DNA of 64,000 bases from Clostridiales bacterium (GCA_023663185.1 JAMPHY010000008.1:62001-126000), one strand, 5' to 3'. Positions 37,401 to 45,743 are shown, numbered from the stretch's first letter. Translations and numbers: made by a program. Notes: generated by a model from the letters alone, not told the origin.

Positions 37401-37697
37401 ATCGCGGAATATGATTCTGCCAAAGTATGGCTTGTTTAACGCCTTTAAGTTGCGCTTAAGCGCACGTTTCATATGCTCATTCAATGTGATTGTGTTACTT
37501 AGCATTGTATAAATTTCCTCATCATTGTCGTGATATCTCTTAAGCATTTCTTCGATATCTTCGCTCATTCGCGCGACTTCCCTTTTGTAGTTTTCCACGT
37601 TGCCACGCACTATTGCGAGGGTATTGGTAAGGTTCTCTTCCTCGTCATGTCTGGATATGGCTTTAAAAATGTTTTCGTCAGAGGTTTTATTACTCAT
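34470..37697 (-). CDS. HelD-type helicase fused to a GH31 N-terminal-like domain
   Basis: 1075 aa in one unbroken frame. Residues 1-718 are HelD, the UvrD-like ATPase that frees stalled RNA polymerase. Seen are an N-terminal coiled coil (20-60), the family mark IDWRAPIANVYY, Walker A GAAGSGKTT (224-232), Walker B HHIVIDEAQDF, SYRNTIEISEF and VTRALHELCILHMG. Residues 719-828 form a polar linker. Residues 829-1075 do not belong to HelD: YGVLRLSPIGSAIVRVTF, EVSGLSLRNTARY, LPFILSDKGYGILVATDNP and IDFYFIAGRQQKTIINAYAY follow the order of the N-terminal beta-sandwich of GH31 alpha-glycosidases. No catalytic barrel follows. AAAGGAG precedes the ATG. The fusion is unusual; the HelD call is firm and the tail call good. 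Confidence 0.85.
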   Translation of the reverse strand: MSNKTSDENIFKAISRHDEEENLTNTLAIVRGNVENYKREVARMSEDIEEMLKRYHDNDEEIYTMLSNTITLNEHMKRALKRNLKALNKPYFGRIIFRDKSVNEDESIYIGKGGIAKDATHQIVIDWRAPIANVYYENGLGECSYAAPNEKNVSIDLKLKRTYEINDGKLIDYYDTEVVSNDDLLTKYLAKNKQAVLGEIIATIQKEQNDIIRKSPYHNVIVQGAAGSGKTTVAMHRISYILYNYEERIKPDDFYIVGSNHILLNYITSVLPDLDVHGIRQMTMEQLFTRLLYEDWNEQKYHITETDKLNPLSAVKGTLQWFYDLEKYCTDLEWKSIPRESICLNRRQFVEGIRNGKTGVFDETDGKTAPAKDLTELLSKEAIERYIMQNPKVSMQSKINMLNDRLINKVKDEFLGKDISFTEKERKAILKYYRGKFGKGIFTTSIFDIYHDFIASQTLKGLNISILSDGFDVYDLAALAYIYKRIKETEVISEAHHIVIDEAQDFGMMAYSVLNFCIKDCTYTIMGDISQNIHFGYGLSDWEELKKLILSDKMDSFAILKKSYRNTIEISEFATKILKHGRFSTYPVEPIIRHGLPVQIEEAAGSHALFERTASICRTWQQKGLETIAIICRDRKHAAETAKKLGKYLDIVDSSLDNAVFGNGVMVLPVEYTKGLEFDAVLIFNPTKEDYPIDDGHAKLLYVAVTRALHELCILHMGNLTGLITEPIPEKDEPECDSKKSSDLNGNAKLTDNIRQDYSADIYDTHVTNEETKDTNARLYATPSTLNAGSSSQRRIVIAQNRKLESNKPIEPDEAAKLEPSVPNTELPEIKFGDMPATEKLRPTGHSKIDLAIRWISKQKDGLYMQSRYGVLRLSPIGSAIVRVTFAKGKQPDTTVHSKIAINHIENAWLYKESSSAVELMTDELCIQVDRTSGAIRYMTRDKKLLLAERNKECRQIDDVSALNKSWLFFDWHKGENIYVMGTSEVSGLSLRNTARYISHGKNADELPFILSDKGYGILVATDNPVICCDISAYGSYICTENSSQTDKTQIDFYFIAGRQQKTIINAYAYLCGKL

Positions 37698-37825
37698 TTT
37701 CTGCTCCTTTCGTGTGTAGTCTATGTATAATCATTTCTGTATGGCGGAACTGTTACTGAACTATTACAATTTTACTGGAAAAAATAAAAAAATTGTAGAC
37801 TTTTATTTTTGATTGTGTTAAACTA

Positions 37826-37831
37826 TATAAT
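37826..37831 (+). promoter_or_regulatory. -10 element candidate of the LprI-like lipoprotein gene
   Basis: TATAAT in an AT-rich region with no clear -35. It lies about 15 bases upstream of a terminator-like leader hairpin. Confidence 0.4.
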
Positions 37832-37842
37832 GAAGTGTGGGT

Positions 37843-37874
37843 AAAAGCGTTGGCGGGTAGCCGACGCTTTTTTT
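37843..37874 (+). terminator. Leader terminator-like hairpin
   Basis: AAAGCGTTGGC-GGGTA-GCCGACGCTTT is followed by seven Ts (37868-37874). It sits between the putative promoter and the lipoprotein gene, with no forward-strand gene upstream, so it may be an attenuator rather than an end-of-gene terminator. Confidence 0.6.
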
Positions 37875-37922
37875 GAAGTTAGGAAGAGAGATGTATCTTA
37901 TAAAGGAGTATGAGGATAAAAT

Positions 37923-39005
37923 ATGAAAAAGCGTTTAACTCCGGCACTGGCAATCATAATGATAGGCTTGCTATCGGGCTGCGGAAATGCAGACGAGAAA
38001 AAAGTGGAAGTGCCGGAAATTGAAATAATTACTGGTGAACAGACAGAAAATGAGCAATCGGAAAGTGAGCAATCAGGAAATGGACAGTCAGATGGCACTC
38101 AGTTAAGCGACGAGACATTAAATACCAGTGAGTCTGACGAAGCGCAATTCAGTTTTGCAGATATAACAGATAGAACCTTTTATTTTAGCAGCGGTGCAGG
38201 AGGCTGGCGTACTGAGCTTAGTATTAATGCGGACGGAGGTTTTGAAGGGGTTTATTCGGATTCAGATATGGGAGTCTGCGGGGACGCTTATCCGAACGGA
38301 ACTTTATATTATTGTGAATTTTCAGGTATGTTCGGCGATATAGAGAAGGTAGACGAGTATACTTATAAGATACGGCTAAAGTCTATCGAATATGCCAAAA
38401 CGCCGGAAGAGGAAGAAATCATAGACGGAACCCGTTATAGATATTCGACTGCATATGGATTAGACGGCGGTGAAGAATTTTATATATACCTTCCGGGCAT
38501 AAAGATTGACGACCTGCCGGAATCCTATAGGAGTTGGGTGGGCTATTATAATTTGGAATCTGTTTCAGGAGAAGAACTTTCGTATTATGGGCTTTATAAT
38601 ATAAATGAAGAAGAAGGTTTTTCAAGCTATGTGTATGAAAAAGAAATGAGCCTTGCCGGAAAAATAGAAATGAAGATTGCTTCCGCCGAAGAGAAAAATG
38701 CGGAATTGGAGGCTAAACTGGAGAAGGATATTACGCAGCTTGATATGAATGAGACTGCGAAGGAAATTTTTCAGTTATGGGACGATACTTTAAATGCTGT
38801 GTGGAAACTTTTTGAGAACACCTTGATTGAAGAGGATATGGAAGCCCTTAGAGTAGAAGAGCGAGAGTGGATTGCGCAAAAAGACGCTAAAGTTAAGGAA
38901 GCCGGAGCAGAATATGAGGGCGGAAGCATACAGGAGATGATAGAACTTTTGGAAGCGGCGAGACTGACGAAAGAAAGGGTGTACGAGCTGGCGGAAATTT
39001 TCTAA
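37923..39005 (+). CDS. Lipoprotein with LprI-like (DUF1311) C-terminal domain
   Basis: 360 aa. The lipobox is IGLLSGC with Cys21. A Glu/Ser/Gln-rich spacer follows (residues 35-80; repeated SEQSGNGQS-type units). A middle domain (80-255) has FYFSSGAGGWRTELSINADG. The end (265-360) matches the helical DUF1311/LprI pattern (FQLWDDTLNAVWKLFENTL, LRVEEREWIAQKDAKV), a family that includes lysozyme-inhibitor lipoproteins. Function is inferred only loosely. It converges with the PfkB kinase gene and the two overlap by four bases. Confidence 0.72.
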   Translation: MKKRLTPALAIIMIGLLSGCGNADEKKVEVPEIEIITGEQTENEQSESEQSGNGQSDGTQLSDETLNTSESDEAQFSFADITDRTFYFSSGAGGWRTELSINADGGFEGVYSDSDMGVCGDAYPNGTLYYCEFSGMFGDIEKVDEYTYKIRLKSIEYAKTPEEEEIIDGTRYRYSTAYGLDGGEEFYIYLPGIKIDDLPESYRSWVGYYNLESVSGEELSYYGLYNINEEEGFSSYVYEKEMSLAGKIEMKIASAEEKNAELEAKLEKDITQLDMNETAKEIFQLWDDTLNAVWKLFENTLIEEDMEALRVEEREWIAQKDAKVKEAGAEYEGGSIQEMIELLEAARLTKERVYELAEIF

Positions 39006-39859
39006 AATCCGCCCATATGTGTAAGTGTGCGTGACGCTTGCAGACTGCCTGCGTTCATAGCGGATAATATGGTATGGGCGGTATCGATGCTATCAGACAT
39101 TGCGGCGGACTCAAACAAGCCCGCATTATTGCGGTTTGTGACATATGAGGTGAGGAATGCGGCATGATAATTGTCTCCGCAGCCCGTAGTATCGACTATT
39201 TTTTCTACGGGAACGGCTTTTACTCTGTATTCTTCTCCTTTATGGTAGGAAATGCTTCCTCGTTCTGCGAGGGTTGCGTTAAAAATTCCCTCATACAGTT
39301 TAGACCATTCTTCTATAATCGGAAGCATGTCGTCATTGCCGCTGAAAAAGTTAAATTCTATGCTGCCTATGATGTTTTCAATTTCATCATAGTTTGCAGC
39401 CACATCAAAATCAACGGCTAACTTGTAGCCGTATTCTGATTTTAACGCCAGTATTTCTGCGAAATTAGGACAGGAATAATTAATAAAGACGACGTCCGTT
39501 TTGCGCAGCTTCGCCCTGTCAATCTCAGAGAGCGTGAAATCCTGATAAACCCCGCCGTCCCAAGAGTCTTCTTTAAAATATCTGTCGCCGCCTGCGTCGT
39601 GATAAATTCTGTTTGAGGCGGTTTTGCCACCGTCAATGACATGCACGCAGCTCATATCAATACTGCTGTTTCTGATACATTCAATCGCTTTTCTTCCTAT
39701 TTCATCATTTCCGACGGCACCCATAAGGCTTATATTGATATCAGGATAAGAGGAAGATATTGCCATCGCAAAATTAAGCGCTTCCCCGCCAAGCAGGATT
39801 TCGCCGCTGTCCTCGAATATATCCGCACATATTGTAGTCATTGCCGTTATGTTTATCAT
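39002..39859 (-). CDS. PfkB-family sugar kinase
   Basis: 285-aa ribokinase-like enzyme. Seen are the N-terminal substrate strand with LLGGEALNFAMAISS, the turn LMGAVGNDEIGRKAI, and near the end VDTTGCGDNYHAAFLTSYV, where the usual GAGD anion hole reads GCGD and the Asp is kept. It resembles fructoselysine-6-kinase or fructokinase types, but the substrate cannot be decided. No kinase partner gene is adjacent. A longer-than-usual gap to the next forward gene suggests its own promoter. Confidence 0.8.
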   Translation of the reverse strand: MINITAMTTICADIFEDSGEILLGGEALNFAMAISSSYPDINISLMGAVGNDEIGRKAIECIRNSSIDMSCVHVIDGGKTASNRIYHDAGGDRYFKEDSWDGGVYQDFTLSEIDRAKLRKTDVVFINYSCPNFAEILALKSEYGYKLAVDFDVAANYDEIENIIGSIEFNFFSGNDDMLPIIEEWSKLYEGIFNATLAERGSISYHKGEEYRVKAVPVEKIVDTTGCGDNYHAAFLTSYVTNRNNAGLFESAAMSDSIDTAHTILSAMNAGSLQASRTLTHMGGF

Positions 39860-40062
39860 TATAATTCCTCGTTTTTACTCAAGCAGTAAGTTTGTGATTT
39901 TGGAACTGTTTATATTATATAGCGGGGATTAACTTTTGAAAATAGGAAATTTAGAGGATTTCCTTGCAGAAACTATACCTGTAAAGTAAAATTATATTAT
40001 TAGCAGGTAAATATTCATAAAATAGTAGGAAGATAGTATTTGCTTAATAATGGGGGTGTAAA

Positions 40063-40869
40063 ATGAACTTCTTACCTAAAGTGGCGATTTTCGTTGGCAT
40101 AATTTTTATTTCCAATTATCTTGTCAGCCTTGTTTTTAATTATTTATCGAAGAAAACTAAGGCGGTCCATCTGCGTATTTCCAAATGTGCGATTAACGTG
40201 ATTATTGATATTATTGCAATTTACAGTTTAGCGCAGCAGTTTGAATTGACTAAAGATATCAGTAAGGTTTTATTACAAAGCGGCTCATTAATTCTTGCGA
40301 TAGCTACCTTTGCTGCACAGCAGGCGTTAGGCAATGTCATAAGCGGAATTTCGTTGTCAATTTCCAAGCCGTATAAAGTAGATGAAAAAATCAGGGTAAT
40401 TCAAGGGGGGACCGTAATTGCGGAAGGGCTTGTCAAAGATGTTACATTGAGGCATACGCTTATTTACCAGTTTAACGGGGAAACATGTATCGTGCCCAAC
40501 TCTGTTATGGATTCGGCGGTTGTCATTAATACTAATTATACGGAAAATATAGGAAATTATGTGGAGATAGAGATTAGCTATAGGGCGGACGCAGAGAAGG
40601 CAATTTCTATTATGCGGAAAATATGTGCGGAGCATGAATTGACATTAAACACAGAGGAAAATGCTGTGACTGCAAGCGGATATACGCAGAATGGAGTTGT
40701 TTTAAAAACTATTATATGGACGCAGAATCTTAATGACAGCTTCCGCGCGTGCAGTGATATTCGAGTCGCCCTTATTAAAGAGTTTGGCAGGAATGGCATC
40801 GAAATACCTTATCAGACAGTGACGATATCCAATTACAGTCCTGATAAAGAAGATGATTGTGAGAGATAG
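40063..40869 (+). CDS. Small-conductance mechanosensitive channel (MscS family)
   Basis: 268 aa. Two or three transmembrane helices (residues 5-27, 43-62, 73-100) are followed by the pore-lining and beta-domain segment (ATFAAQQALGNVISGISLSI, SKPYKVDEKIRV, VTLRHTLIYQFNGETCIVPN). Then comes the C-terminal alpha/beta domain ending FGRNGIEIPYQTVTI, which is the standard MscS tail. It protects cells from hypo-osmotic shock. It stands alone and is followed by a terminator. Confidence 0.9.
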   Translation: MNFLPKVAIFVGIIFISNYLVSLVFNYLSKKTKAVHLRISKCAINVIIDIIAIYSLAQQFELTKDISKVLLQSGSLILAIATFAAQQALGNVISGISLSISKPYKVDEKIRVIQGGTVIAEGLVKDVTLRHTLIYQFNGETCIVPNSVMDSAVVINTNYTENIGNYVEIEISYRADAEKAISIMRKICAEHELTLNTEENAVTASGYTQNGVVLKTIIWTQNLNDSFRACSDIRVALIKEFGRNGIEIPYQTVTISNYSPDKEDDCER

Positions 40870-40947
40870 AGTTTTGTCTATACATATCATGAAATTCAGC
40901 AAAGAAGAACGTTGTTTAGATAGTGATAATATTAAGGTTTATAGTTT

Positions 40948-40988
40948 ATGGTTAGATTTCAATATTAGGAATCTAACCATATTTTTAT
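40948..40988 (+). terminator. Terminator after the MscS gene
   Basis: ATGGTTAGATTTC ... GAATCTAACCAT hairpin with a short loop, followed by ATTTTTATAT. Confidence 0.75.
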
Positions 40989-41051
40989 ATATGAAAGATA
41001 AAAATATTGCATATGGGAAAATATTTTGAACCTGAAAATTAGTGAAATTAA

Positions 41052-41080
41052 TGAAACTTTTTTCCGGTAAAATACGAATA
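41052..41080 (+). promoter_or_regulatory. ECF-type promoter candidate of the sigma factor operon
   Basis: TGAAAC (41052-41057), 17 bases, then CGAATA (41075-41080), resembling the AAC / CGT-type signature of ECF sigma promoters. It would give self-control of the operon (inference). Confidence 0.5.
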
Positions 41081-41103
41081 TATAAGTGGAAGGGAGAGAA
41101 CAG

Positions 41104-41682
41104 GTGAATACGACGCAGGAAACGAAATTGATTCGCAGAATAAAACTATTTGGTTCATCTAAGGATGCTGACGCGCTCGTCCGGCTTTATTATGACGAGA
41201 TTTATGGTTTTGTGGCAAAACAGATAGGCGATATGGAGCTTTCTTATGATTTGACACAGGAGATTTTTATTTCCATGCTGCGCTCGATTGCTTTCTATCA
41301 GGAAAAGCTTGCTTCTTTCCGCACATGGCTTTATAGGATTGCAACAAATAAAATAATTGATTTCAGACGAAAGACTCTGCAAAATGCAATTCCATTGGAA
41401 GAACTTGACGAAACGGAAATTGCGGATTATGTATGTGGGATAGATTATGAAAATAATATCGTCCAGGCGGAATTTTTGGAGAAGATAGAGCATTATGTAA
41501 GCGGTTTTCAGGCAGATATACAGCAAATCTTCCGTCTGCATATTTACGGCGGACAGACATTTAAAGAAATTGCTTTGTTTATCGAAATGCCGGAAGCGTC
41601 GGTGAAATCGAAATATTATCGCCTGATAAAGCAGATAAGGAGGGAGTTTTATGACGAATATACACAAATTATCAGAGAATGA
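41104..41682 (+). CDS. ECF-type RNA polymerase sigma factor
   Basis: 192 aa. Region 2 is YDEIYGFVAKQIGDMELSYD, LTQEIFISMLRSI and FRTWLYRIATNKIIDFRRK. Region 4 is FRLHIYGGQTFKEIALFIEM, then PEASVKSKYYRLIKQIRRE. I chose GTG 41104 because AAGGGAG is eight bases upstream; GTG 41086 is a longer option. The following membrane-protein gene overlaps it by 32 bases, as in sigma/anti-sigma pairs, and an ABC exporter follows. It probably responds to envelope stress or an antimicrobial agent. Confidence 0.88.
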   Translation: MNTTQETKLIRRIKLFGSSKDADALVRLYYDEIYGFVAKQIGDMELSYDLTQEIFISMLRSIAFYQEKLASFRTWLYRIATNKIIDFRRKTLQNAIPLEELDETEIADYVCGIDYENNIVQAEFLEKIEHYVSGFQADIQQIFRLHIYGGQTFKEIALFIEMPEASVKSKYYRLIKQIRREFYDEYTQIIRE

Positions 41683-42409
41683 AAAGGACATAGCTATCAG
41701 TGAAATTGTGAAAAAAGGCATTATTAAACCAAGTGATAAATTGCGGGAAATACTTGATGTAAAACATATATGTACATTTCATACGATATTTTTCGGTGTA
41801 GAGGACTGCCTTTTTTTAGGACTTTTAATAGCCGCGTGCCTATGGTTTTTCTTAATTCAGGCGGATTCACAGGTGATTGTGTGTCTGATATTTGCCTTTT
41901 CACCATTTGCATATATAGTATCCTATCTGCTGACGGCATGGAAAGAACATCTTTTACAGTTATATGAGGTAAAAATGACTTGTAAATATACAATCAGACA
42001 GATATCCGCTTTCCGCATGATATATTTTAGCGGTTTTAATATATTTTTGAATGTGTTGTTATTGTCTGCGCTTATCAAATTTTGGTTTTCGGCAGTTATT
42101 TTTTGGAAGATATTAGGACTTTCATTTTCGGCAGTTTTTTTATATGGGGTGATTATGCTGGTATTTCAAATAAAAGGCAAGCTGTATCTGACAATTATAT
42201 TTCCGCCTGCATTATGGGGGATAGTTAATGCGTGGGTGATTGCTTTTTATGGAGAGAAGCTTGAAGGGGCGCTTCTTAACCTTGCGGGAGGTCTGTTAAT
42301 AGCTATTATGGCTGCTGTATTTATGATATATCTTATTACATTGTTTACTTTTTTAATCTCAACAAGTCAAATATCCGGCAGCCGCTTAACTGGCTGCTTA
42401 CGGAAATAA
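41651..42409 (+). CDS. Multi-spanning membrane protein, possible anti-sigma factor
   Basis: 252 aa. A hydrophilic N-terminus of about 40 residues (HKLSENEKDIAISEIVKKGI) precedes six transmembrane helices. It overlaps the sigma factor gene by 32 bases with its own site (AAGGAGG), the usual arrangement for an anti-sigma factor whose cytoplasmic N-terminus binds the sigma factor. No zinc-binding anti-sigma motif is seen, so this is inference from position. Confidence 0.6.
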   Translation: MTNIHKLSENEKDIAISEIVKKGIIKPSDKLREILDVKHICTFHTIFFGVEDCLFLGLLIAACLWFFLIQADSQVIVCLIFAFSPFAYIVSYLLTAWKEHLLQLYEVKMTCKYTIRQISAFRMIYFSGFNIFLNVLLLSALIKFWFSAVIFWKILGLSFSAVFLYGVIMLVFQIKGKLYLTIIFPPALWGIVNAWVIAFYGEKLEGALLNLAGGLLIAIMAAVFMIYLITLFTFLISTSQISGSRLTGCLRK

Positions 42410-42423
42410 AGCGGAGGGGAATT

Positions 42424-43281
42424 ATGCTATCGGTTAATCATGTAACAAAAAAATATAATCAGTTTACGGCGCTTAGCGATATTACGCTGGAATTTCACAA
42501 TGGGGTGTACGGGCTGTTAGCGCCTAACGGGGCAGGAAAAACTACTTTAATGAAGATGCTTGCCACGCTTTATTTCCCGACAAAAGGTGAGATTACATGG
42601 AATGGGACGAATATTATAGATTTGGACGAAAAATACCGCGACGTCATAGGCTATCTGCCGCAAAAATTCGGCTATTATAAAAACTACACGCCAAAGCAGT
42701 TCTTAAAGTACATGGCTAGGTTAAAAGGTTTAGACGGCGCCTTAGCTGATAAGCGTACCCAAATGTTGATGGAAAAGGTTGGTTTGTCAGATGTAATCAA
42801 TCAAAAAATGAAGAAATTTTCAGGCGGTATGATTCAGCGCGTGGGGATTGCGCAGGCGTTGTTGAATAATCCTGAAATCATCATTCTGGACGAACCTACG
42901 GCGGGGCTTGATCCGAAGGAAAGAGTCCGCTTTAGGAATATGCTGCGGGACTTGGCGGGTGAGCGTATCATTATTTTATCTACACATATAGTTTCTGATA
43001 TCGAAACAATAGCTGATAAGATTATTATGTTAAAAGACCATAAAGTATTTTGCTGTGAAACGCCGGAGGAAATTTGTGGACGCTTGAATGGAAAGATATA
43101 TGAACTGCCCATAGGCTCTGTGCTTCCGGTAAAGCATGACATTTTGTATGAACGTCAAAGCCCGCAGGGGACGAAAATCCGCATTTATTGTGATGGACAT
43201 TGTGACGGTGCGGCAGAAGCCGCACCTAACTTAGAAGATGTCTTTTTAACTGTATACAGGGACGAAAGGCAGCAGGTTTAA
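42424..43281 (+). CDS. ABC transporter ATP-binding protein
   Basis: 285-aa ATPase subunit of an ABC-2-type exporter. Walker A is LLAPNGAGKTTLMKML, the signature KFSGGMIQRVGIAQALL, Walker B IILDEPTAGLD, and the H-loop STHIVSDIE. A C-terminal extension of about 70 residues follows, as in bacitracin- or lantibiotic-export ATPases. It lies in the sigma factor operon, 14 bases after the membrane protein, and precedes two membrane subunits that would form the channel. Confidence 0.9.
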   Translation: MLSVNHVTKKYNQFTALSDITLEFHNGVYGLLAPNGAGKTTLMKMLATLYFPTKGEITWNGTNIIDLDEKYRDVIGYLPQKFGYYKNYTPKQFLKYMARLKGLDGALADKRTQMLMEKVGLSDVINQKMKKFSGGMIQRVGIAQALLNNPEIIILDEPTAGLDPKERVRFRNMLRDLAGERIIILSTHIVSDIETIADKIIMLKDHKVFCCETPEEICGRLNGKIYELPIGSVLPVKHDILYERQSPQGTKIRIYCDGHCDGAAEAAPNLEDVFLTVYRDERQQV

Positions 43282-43340
43282 TAAGAGTGGCTAAACATGG
43301 TTATGGAGAAATTTGGCGATAAGAGGATGAGAGGGCTATT

Positions 43341-44408
43341 ATGCAGTATTGCTTGTTTGAAATGAAGAAACTGTTAGAAGAAAAACTTTTTATTGTATTT
43401 ATCATTTTTTGTCTGTGCCTGAATACAGGAATATGTTTCAGCGCTCCTAAGGTGAGGGCGGCGGTTAATCAGGGGTCAAAAGAGGAGACGCTTTTACGGG
43501 GCAAAAAAATATATGATACGCTGGATACAGATATAATCGGCTCATATTATTACAATGAGCGGTATATTAATTCGTCCGTCTTAAATCGCCTGATAAAGTC
43601 GAAGTATGAGAAGCTTCAGGCATCTGTTAATCAGCTTGATGGGCAAGATGCGGATTTATCGTATTTTGCAGGAGAGATTACGCCGCTTGTGCATCAGGCG
43701 TTGTTTGCTTATCAGATAAAGATAATAATGTTAGAGTGTATTATCATGATATTGCTGTTGGGGCTTAGGTCGTTTTCAATGGAGCAGCAGGCGCAAACGG
43801 CGTCGCTTATTTTCTGTTCACGCAGAGGCAGAAAAATTGCTAGGGATAAAATTATTGCAAACGGAATCGTTAGCGCGCTGTATTGCCTGTTTCTTATTGT
43901 TATTTCACTGACGGTATTTTTTGCCGCTTGGAATTTTAAAAGGTTATGGCATGAAAACATGTCAAGCAGTTTTAATTATGTCATTGATTCTGCTGAGCCC
44001 ATTTTAGCAAAACCTTTTATTACATGGACAAGTTTTACGCTGAAAAGATATTTCCTGTGTGAAATGCTGCTGCTTATGGGAGTCCTTATTGCGTGGTGGC
44101 TGCTTACGAATATAGCGGCGGTTCTTATCAGTAATAGCCTGTATTGTGGAATTGTGCTGGCTTTGGCGTTGTGCCTGCCTGTATTTGCGCTTATATTATT
44201 TCCCAAGTTTAAACTTTCCAGATTGTTTTATTTGAATACATTGACATTGTCCGCTGTGATTTATTGCAATCAGTGGTGGTTTACTGATTTGGGAAATTAT
44301 TCTTTATTTGCTTATCAGGAAGTATGGACGGTTGTAGTTCATATAGCGGTTATGACGTTTAGTTTAAAAGCCGGTCTTAGATATTTTAGGCGAAAGGAGC
44401 TTATGTAA
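43341..44408 (+). CDS. ABC exporter membrane subunit, first
   Basis: 355 aa. One N-terminal transmembrane helix, an extracytoplasmic domain of about 100 residues (AAVNQGSKEETLLRGKKIYD), then five to six helices with the cytoplasmic stretch SLIFCSRRGRKIARDKI, which resembles ABC-2 permeases of the bacteriocin-immunity type. It ends one base before the second membrane protein starts. The substrate is unknown. Confidence 0.72.
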   Translation: MQYCLFEMKKLLEEKLFIVFIIFCLCLNTGICFSAPKVRAAVNQGSKEETLLRGKKIYDTLDTDIIGSYYYNERYINSSVLNRLIKSKYEKLQASVNQLDGQDADLSYFAGEITPLVHQALFAYQIKIIMLECIIMILLLGLRSFSMEQQAQTASLIFCSRRGRKIARDKIIANGIVSALYCLFLIVISLTVFFAAWNFKRLWHENMSSSFNYVIDSAEPILAKPFITWTSFTLKRYFLCEMLLLMGVLIAWWLLTNIAAVLISNSLYCGIVLALALCLPVFALILFPKFKLSRLFYLNTLTLSAVIYCNQWWFTDLGNYSLFAYQEVWTVVVHIAVMTFSLKAGLRYFRRKELM

Positions 44409-45569
44409 ATGTATTTTGCGGAAATGCGGAAGATATGGAGATTTAAAACGATTTTGTTTATTGTAGCTATTTCGGTTCTGTTTTTCGCTTCATTTATGTA
44501 TCAGTGGATAAAACCGTTTATGTGGGATAAAGAAAGTATTGGCAGCACGGATAGTTTACATGAAAAAATGAGTATACTTTCAACATGGGTTAGTCAGTAT
44601 GGGAATAGTATTGATGAAGAAGAGTTTAAGGAAATAGAAGATAAGTATAATAATATTTTAAGTCAGGCATATTCAATTATTGCCGCGGGCAACGAGCCAA
44701 GTGGCTGCCGTGAGAGTCAAGATGATTATTTTAAGGCAAATGGCGTAAACAGTTATGAAGACTATCTGAATTATGGACAAAAAGCTATTAGCGGTTATGA
44801 TGGGTATGATTATGGCGTTTACTCCCAAATGAGAAACCTGATTTTGCAAAACACGGGACATTCTTCTATTTATTTTCAGGAGTATGAAAACCTTATACAA
44901 CAATATAAAATATCGGGAGATGTACGGAGTAGTATCCTGCCGTTTGAAGTTTTGGTATACACAAATAATTACTTGGTAAATTTAATGACTTTGTGCCTGA
45001 TTTGCGTATTTTTTGTTGCCGCTCCCGTCATGGTGGGCGATAGGGAAAATAATGTGATAGACGCGCAGCATTCCAGTAAAATAGGGAAGAAGATATATAG
45101 GATACAATATATCTGCATGATGATTTCGTCCGTTATCGTGGTTAGTTGGGTTATTATTATTGCAATGATGATGTGGGGAATGACAGGAACATATATATTT
45201 GCAAAATCTGATATGGCTTCGTTTCTTAATACGGAGAATTTTGCTGTGGCGCTTAGTTATAAGAAATATATTGTATTCTTTATTATAATGACTTACCTTT
45301 TGACGCTTGGGATTAGCAGCATGATATTTTATTTATCAGCGCGCAGTTCTAATGGCATTTCCATGATGCTAAAGGCAATTCCGGCACTGATTGTCGGGTA
45401 TTGTCTGGTACTGATATTTAAAAATTCCTTTTGTGAGAGTAATCTGATTTATGGTTTATTAGGTCAAAGGTATTGTGAGATAATGGCGGCGATTGTGGTT
45501 TTGATGGCGGGGGTATTTGTGAATGTGGGGAATTATAAGTTTTGTGTGAGAAAGTATAAACAAATTTAA
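44409..45569 (+). CDS. ABC exporter membrane subunit, second
   Basis: 386 aa with the same overall design as the upstream protein: one N-terminal helix, a large outer domain (about residues 35-185; rich in Tyr, Asn and Asp) and six helices at the end. The cytoplasmic segment VGDRENNVIDAQHSSKIGKK precedes the channel helices, much like the corresponding segment of the first subunit. The two probably form a heterodimer with the ATPase at 42424-43281. Confidence 0.7.
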   Translation: MYFAEMRKIWRFKTILFIVAISVLFFASFMYQWIKPFMWDKESIGSTDSLHEKMSILSTWVSQYGNSIDEEEFKEIEDKYNNILSQAYSIIAAGNEPSGCRESQDDYFKANGVNSYEDYLNYGQKAISGYDGYDYGVYSQMRNLILQNTGHSSIYFQEYENLIQQYKISGDVRSSILPFEVLVYTNNYLVNLMTLCLICVFFVAAPVMVGDRENNVIDAQHSSKIGKKIYRIQYICMMISSVIVVSWVIIIAMMMWGMTGTYIFAKSDMASFLNTENFAVALSYKKYIVFFIIMTYLLTLGISSMIFYLSARSSNGISMMLKAIPALIVGYCLVLIFKNSFCESNLIYGLLGQRYCEIMAAIVVLMAGVFVNVGNYKFCVRKYKQI

Positions 45570-45743
45570 ATATTTTTTGATATTTATTTTTGATATTTAT
45601 TGTAATTTCTGCTTTACAGAATTACAACAACTATGCTATGATTAATAAAACATATCTGGGAGTCTTAAATTCTGGAAAATCTTTTTTCACATCATAGAAT
45701 CTGAATCCCTTATATGATTAATAAAATTAAGGGAGGATAACTG

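Noticed and set aside
41155-41721. 188-aa reverse-strand open frame over the sigma factor gene
   Set aside because: The forward frame has all sigma regions 2 and 4; the reverse frame shows no domain.
45600-45640. Imperfect palindrome TGTAATTTCTG...CAGAATTACA read as a terminator
   Set aside because: The arms differ by a base and no T-run follows; it may be a weak regulatory site, but the support is too low to list it.
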